Shown here: positions 13,404 to 14,304 of the stretch, in pieces
Layout: every line of letters starts with the position of its first letter
Numbering within the stretch: position 1 is the stretch's first letter
Assembly (NCBI GenBank): GCA_964011675.1
Contig: CAXGPR010000086.1
Location: 1 to 14,304, forward strand
Reading direction: 5' to 3'
Length of the DNA stretch: 14,304 nucleotides
Source: GCA-2693325 sp964011675
GTDB lineage: Bacteria > Latescibacterota > UBA2968 > UBA8231
Position numbers and translations under genes: made by a program
The notes under the pieces: generated by a model
Told to the model about the DNA's origin: nothing
The model's input: only the letters and a program-made list of their open reading frames with translations
The model's database searches: none

Positions 13404-14267
13404 TTATACACTGAGTCGCAACACTTCCATGTCTGCGGCTGCTACGACCTCATCCCACTCAGCAGTGTTCGACGAGCCACTCGAAACCGTTGATACCCGA
13501 TTATCACCTAATATCCAACGAAAAGCGCTTTGCGGCAGTGTAGAATTTTCCCTTTTCATTTCTTCTAATATACCCCATACTCGTGGTCGATCCTCTTCCT
13601 CAAACCACTGCTCAACGGCCTCGTACTGCTCTTTGCCCTCGACAAAGATCCCGCCGGCAAGCGGCGTTGCGATCACTATGCCCATATCGTTGGCCGCAGC
13701 CGCCGGCACAACGTGCTCAGCGGCTAGTTTCTTACACGGGTGGTAGTCGTGATAACAAAGGACCATATCAAACTCACCGGTCTCGGCCAGTTCTGCTAAC
13801 AACGGTATTGCCCGACCTGTAATGCCAATAAATTGGCATAGGCCTTTCTTCTGTGCCTCGCGCAATCCCTCTAACGCACCCCCCGGTTCCATAATCCTCT
13901 CCCACCCAGCCAAATTAACTTCGTGTATCTGAGCTACCGTTACTTTGTCCACACCTAACAGCCCCAAGCTTCGTTCCAAACTAGTCAGCACCGAATCTCG
14001 CTTGTAGTCAAATCCTTCTGGTTTAAAACCCACTTTTGTAGCTATAAAGAATGGCTGATTGACCACAGTTAAAGCCTGCCCTAATAGGCGCTCGCTCTCT
14101 CCATATAAAGGTGCAGTATCAATATAGTTGCACCCCGCTTCCCAAGCTCTCGAAACGATCTCTATGGCGTTTACCTCCATGCGTTCTGTGTCTCCACCAA
14201 TATATGCACCTCCTAAACTAACTGAACTTACGTTGAGTTCAGTGCGTCCAAATCGCCTATATTTCAT
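13404..14267 (-). CDS. aldo/keto reductase
   Basis: 287 residues in a (beta/alpha)8 pattern. The catalytic tetrad of the superfamily is visible: D50 (YIDTAPLYG), Y55, K78 (IATKVG) and H115 (AQIHEVN). The start MKYRRFGRTELNVSSVSLGG is typical, and VSTVSSGSSNTAEWDE near the C-terminus (258-273) takes the place of the NAD(P)H-binding segment. AKRs of this length reduce aldehydes or sugars, or oxidise sugar lactols; the close relatives include sugar (L-fucose/galactose-type) dehydrogenases. The substrate cannot be set from sequence. A mannonate-dehydratase-like gene lies 5 kb away, which hints at sugar-acid use but is not linked to it. ATG at 14267 has AGG about 10 bases upstream. It is convergent with the cyclase gene. 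Confidence 0.88.
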   Translation of the reverse strand: MKYRRFGRTELNVSSVSLGGAYIGGDTERMEVNAIEIVSRAWEAGCNYIDTAPLYGESERLLGQALTVVNQPFFIATKVGFKPEGFDYKRDSVLTSLERSLGLLGVDKVTVAQIHEVNLAGWERIMEPGGALEGLREAQKKGLCQFIGITGRAIPLLAELAETGEFDMVLCYHDYHPCKKLAAEHVVPAAAANDMGIVIATPLAGGIFVEGKEQYEAVEQWFEEEDRPRVWGILEEMKRENSTLPQSAFRWILGDNRVSTVSSGSSNTAEWDEVVAAADMEVLRLSV

Positions 14268-14304
14268 CCTTCAAACCTGCTTTCTATAGTGCAGTATGGT
14301 AAAT

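Noticed and set aside
13396..13822. Plus-strand frames of 79 and 116 codons
   Set aside because: Shadows of the aldo/keto reductase gene, low-complexity Ser/Thr/Arg-rich.
1..14304. CRISPR array, insertion sequence, integrase, attachment sites
   Set aside because: No regularly spaced direct repeats, transposase or recombinase sequence was seen on either strand.

Overview
The window looks like a Gram-negative bacterial chromosome with moderate, somewhat AT-leaning composition. It has no phage, transposon, CRISPR, tRNA or rRNA signal. The gene types are: a ferredoxin-dependent 2-oxoacid oxidoreductase of the fused gamma-alpha kind, a TPR-tailed membrane glycosyltransferase, a secreted DUF547 protein, a UVDE-type endonuclease, a mannonate-dehydratase-like enzyme and a PAS-coupled adenylate cyclase. 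This mix suits an environmental, perhaps marine, lineage in or near the Bacteroidota/FCB groups or an uncultured phylum such as Latescibacterota. That placement is only an impression from gene content. TTG is used as a start at least twice.

Left part (1-5534, all minus strand): a GT-C glycosyltransferase with TPR repeats is translationally coupled (TTG/TGA overlap) to a strongly degenerate UvrA-like protein. That protein keeps one Walker A motif and the C-terminal zinc finger but has lost both Walker B motifs and both ABC signature motifs. After a 178-base gap comes korA, cut by the window edge. The DUF547 gene (5561-6385) is divergent, with only 26 bases between the two start codons.

Middle (6386-9400): a 560-base non-coding stretch with a 9-bp hairpin leads to a GlpE-type rhodanese, which is convergent with a mannonate-dehydratase-like gene. 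That gene is divergent from the UV damage endonuclease gene across a palindrome-rich intergenic region with a good promoter for uvsE.

Right part (9400-14304): a two-gene operon of small unknown proteins (minus strand) has a sigma70-like promoter and a perfect 19-base palindrome just downstream of the -10 element. Then come about 1.4 kb that are mostly non-coding. They hold a 42-residue membrane micro-ORF with an excellent ribosome binding site, and what looks like the frameshifted, stop-interrupted remains of the gene it once began. Next is a tandem-PAS class III (IIIb-type) nucleotide cyclase. An aldo/keto reductase on the minus strand closes the window.

There is no single coherent pathway. 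The most unusual items are the ATPase-degenerate UvrA paralogue coupled to a glycosyltransferase, the palindrome-controlled pair of unknown small genes, the decayed gene ahead of the cyclase, and the recently duplicated PAS module of the cyclase.
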